NCBI GenBank assembly: GCA_017537905.1
Contig: JAFYJX010000082.1
Location: 1 to 7,926 of the forward strand
Direction of reading: 5' to 3'
DNA: 7,926 bases
Origin: Clostridiales bacterium
Lineage (GTDB): Bacteria; Bacillota_A; Clostridia; Saccharofermentanales; Saccharofermentanaceae
Part shown: piece by piece, positions 7,272 to 7,926 of the stretch
Layout of the letters: the number at the start of each line of letters is the position of its first letter
Numbering within the stretch: position 1 is the first letter of the stretch
Position numbers and translations under genes: made by a program
The notes under the pieces: model-generated
Database searches by the model: none
What the model saw: only the letters and a program-made list of their open reading frames with translations
Told to the model about the DNA's origin: nothing

Positions 7272-7316
7272 CCTTTCGCACGCGTCTAAAAAGGGATAAT
7301 TCTGCCCTTTCGCACG
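7272..7316 (+). repeat. Short direct repeat at the start of the rpsJ leader
   Basis: CCTTTCGCACG occurs at 7272-7282 and again at 7306-7316, 34 bp apart. Both copies can pair through CCTTT with the single AAAGG at 7290-7294, so the two could compete. The first copy spans the predicted transcription start. Confidence 0.6.
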
Positions 7317-7474
7317 GGTGATAAGGCTTTGATAACGGAGATTGCCACGAGGTAAGGCGCCGGCTGCGCGAAATCTTACGAGGTGGGGAACTTCGAAGGA
7401 GCCGAAGGCAGAGGATACGATCCGATGCCGTCTCGGAACCCTTAAGTCCGAGAGGTCGAAGCAGTAATTTACTG

Positions 7475-7527
7475 CCCAGAGAACCAAAGTGCCGCCTTAA
7501 GGTGGTAACTGGATAGTCTGGGTTTTT
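7475..7527 (+). terminator. Terminator-like hairpin inside the rpsJ leader (possible attenuator)
   Basis: CCCAGA (7475-7480) pairs with TCTGGG (7517-7522), followed at once by five T (7523-7527). Inside it lie CCA/TGG (7484-7486 with 7510-7512) and CCGCC-TTAA-GGTGG (7492-7505). The arm is interrupted, so efficiency is uncertain. Lying 73 bp before the rpsJ start, it could act as an attenuator or as the 3' end of a separate RNA. It could also stop read-through from hslO, which has no terminator of its own. Confidence 0.5.
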
Positions 7528-7584
7528 GAATGGAAAGCCAAGACACTCCCGACAGGGTTGAGAAAAAGAAATACAGCTTATAGT

Positions 7585-7591
7585 AAGGAGG
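7585..7591 (+). promoter_or_regulatory. Ribosome binding site of rpsJ
   Basis: AAGGAGG is a full match to the anti-Shine-Dalgarno sequence, 8 nt before ATG 7600. It fixes the S10 start at 7600 and rules out the in-frame ATG at 7558, which would add a 14-residue N-terminus not found in S10. Confidence 0.92.
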
Positions 7592-7599
7592 CCAACAAA

Positions 7600-7917
7600 A
7601 TGGCAACAAAGACAACAATGGTCAGAATTAAGCTCAAGGCTTATGATCACAAGATTCTCGACGAGAGCGCAAAGCTTATCGTAGACGCACTTGCTCGTGA
7701 CGATGCAAGCTTCTCCGGTCCTATCCCGCTCCCTACAGAGAAAGAGGTAGTTACGATCCTTCGTTCACCTCACGTAAATAAGGATTCTCGTGAGCAGTTC
7801 GAGCAGAGAACACACAAGAGAATCATCGACGTCTATACACCGTCTTCACAGACGATGGATGACATTGGCAAGCTTGACATGCCTGCAGGCGTTTCTATTG
7901 AAGTAAAGATCAAATAA
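7600..7917 (+). CDS. rpsJ: 30S ribosomal protein S10
   Basis: S10 (uS10) is a small-subunit protein of the 30S head; in many bacteria it also works as NusE in antitermination with NusB. The 105 residues are the normal length. Family motifs are plain: [21 protein letters not shown] near the N-terminus in two continuous stretches, GPIPLPTE (about 38-45), [19 protein letters not shown] (about 53-71) and the C-terminal [11 protein letters not shown]. Codon use is strongly biased, as expected for a highly expressed gene. A double TAA ends it at 7915-7920, and the window stops 6 bp later. In most bacteria rplC follows as the next gene of the S10 operon, which fits the strong promoter and long leader upstream, but rplC is outside this window. 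Confidence 0.97.
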   Translation: MATKTTMVRIKLKAYDHKILDESAKLIVDALARDDASFSGPIPLPTEKEVVTILRSPHVNKDSREQFEQRTHKRIIDVYTPSSQTMDDIGKLDMPAGVSIEVKIK

Positions 7918-7926
7918 TAACGCTTG

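Larger units (their letters stand above)
7277..7599 (+). ncRNA. Long structured 5' leader RNA of rpsJ, family not recognised
   Basis: This 386-bp gap between hslO and rpsJ holds no convincing gene but a run of inverted repeats. Helices read by eye: AAAGGG/CCCTTT (7290-7295 with 7305-7310); CCAC/GTGG (7345-7348 with 7383-7386) stacked through a GAG/GAG loop on GTAAG/CTTAC (7352-7356 with 7375-7379) and GCGC/GCGC (7357-7360 with 7366-7369); GGCA/TGCC (7407-7410 with 7426-7429) stacked through a GA/GA loop on GGAT/ATCC (7413-7416 with 7420-7423); TCTCGGA/TCCGAGA (7431-7437 with 7447-7453); GCAGTA/TACTGC (7461-7466 with 7470-7475); and the terminator-like hairpin at 7475-7527. Position suggests a ribosomal-protein autoregulatory leader, a riboswitch-like attenuator, or a separate small RNA ending at the T tract. 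It does not match tRNA, SRP RNA, tmRNA, RNase P or the common riboswitch cores that I can recall. Existence of structure is well supported; function is not. Confidence 0.65.

Noticed and set aside
7499..7512. T-box-like sequence AAGGTGGTAACTGG before a terminator-like hairpin
   Set aside because: It matches the T-box consensus AGGGTGGNACCGCG at only about 10 of 14 positions and lacks the ACCGCG half. No recognisable Stem I motifs or specifier loop precede it, and the downstream gene is not a tRNA-synthetase or amino-acid gene.
7550..7584. RNase P RNA-like 3' end (ATACAGCTTATAG)
   Set aside because: The universal 5' partner GAGGAAAGTCC is absent, and the match is short and AT-rich, so it is taken as chance.
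7558..7599. Earlier in-frame ATG for rpsJ
   Set aside because: It has no ribosome binding site, and the added residues are not found in S10; AAGGAGG clearly serves ATG 7600.
7249..7650. Open frames of 120-133 codons on the minus strand in the rpsJ leader
   Set aside because: They overlap the structured leader and a clear + strand promoter, and their translations show no recognisable domain.

Overview
The window reads as chromosomal DNA from an anaerobic Firmicute of the class Clostridia; the family cannot be fixed from sequence alone, and a Lachnospiraceae, Oscillospirales or Saccharofermentans-like gut or rumen lineage is my inference. The grounds are moderate GC content, strong AGGAGG-type ribosome binding sites, a CdaR/PucR-type regulator, ftsEX next to a secreted M23 hydrolase, a redox-switch Hsp33 with a CxC/CxxC centre, and rpsJ preceded by a long structured leader. 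All recognisable genes are on the + strand and very little is non-coding.

Layout. Bases 1-516 hold the last 171 codons of a MalK/UgpC-type sugar ABC transporter ATPase whose start lies upstream, closed by a strong intrinsic terminator (545-584). A modest promoter (618-646) then leads into a tightly packed cluster: a PucR-family regulator (699-1805), ftsE (1811-3304, TTG start, with a long extra C-terminal tail), ftsX (3304-4200), a secreted coiled-coil M23 endopeptidase (4209-5534), a class I SAM methyltransferase (5541-6284) and hslO/Hsp33 (6308-7213). Gaps are 23 bp or less, and ftsE and ftsX overlap by one base, so this is probably one operon. No terminator is visible after hslO.

Bases 7214-7599 contain no gene but are not empty. 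A good promoter (7242-7270) is followed by about 250 nt with at least six helices, two of them with symmetric purine internal loops, ending in a terminator-like hairpin plus five T. After a further stretch comes rpsJ (ribosomal protein S10, 7600-7917) with an ideal ribosome binding site; this is probably the start of the S10 ribosomal-protein operon, which continues past the window. I do not recognise the leader RNA as a named family.

How the genes work together. FtsE and FtsX should form the membrane ATPase complex that switches on a peptidoglycan hydrolase outside the cell, and the adjacent M23 protein is the obvious partner. The regulator at the head could tie this to a metabolic signal, but its ligand is unknown. 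The methyltransferase and Hsp33 look like housekeeping or stress genes riding on the same transcript. The two most interesting items are the structured rpsJ leader, which looks like an attenuator or a processed RNA, and the roughly 280-residue charged tail on FtsE.
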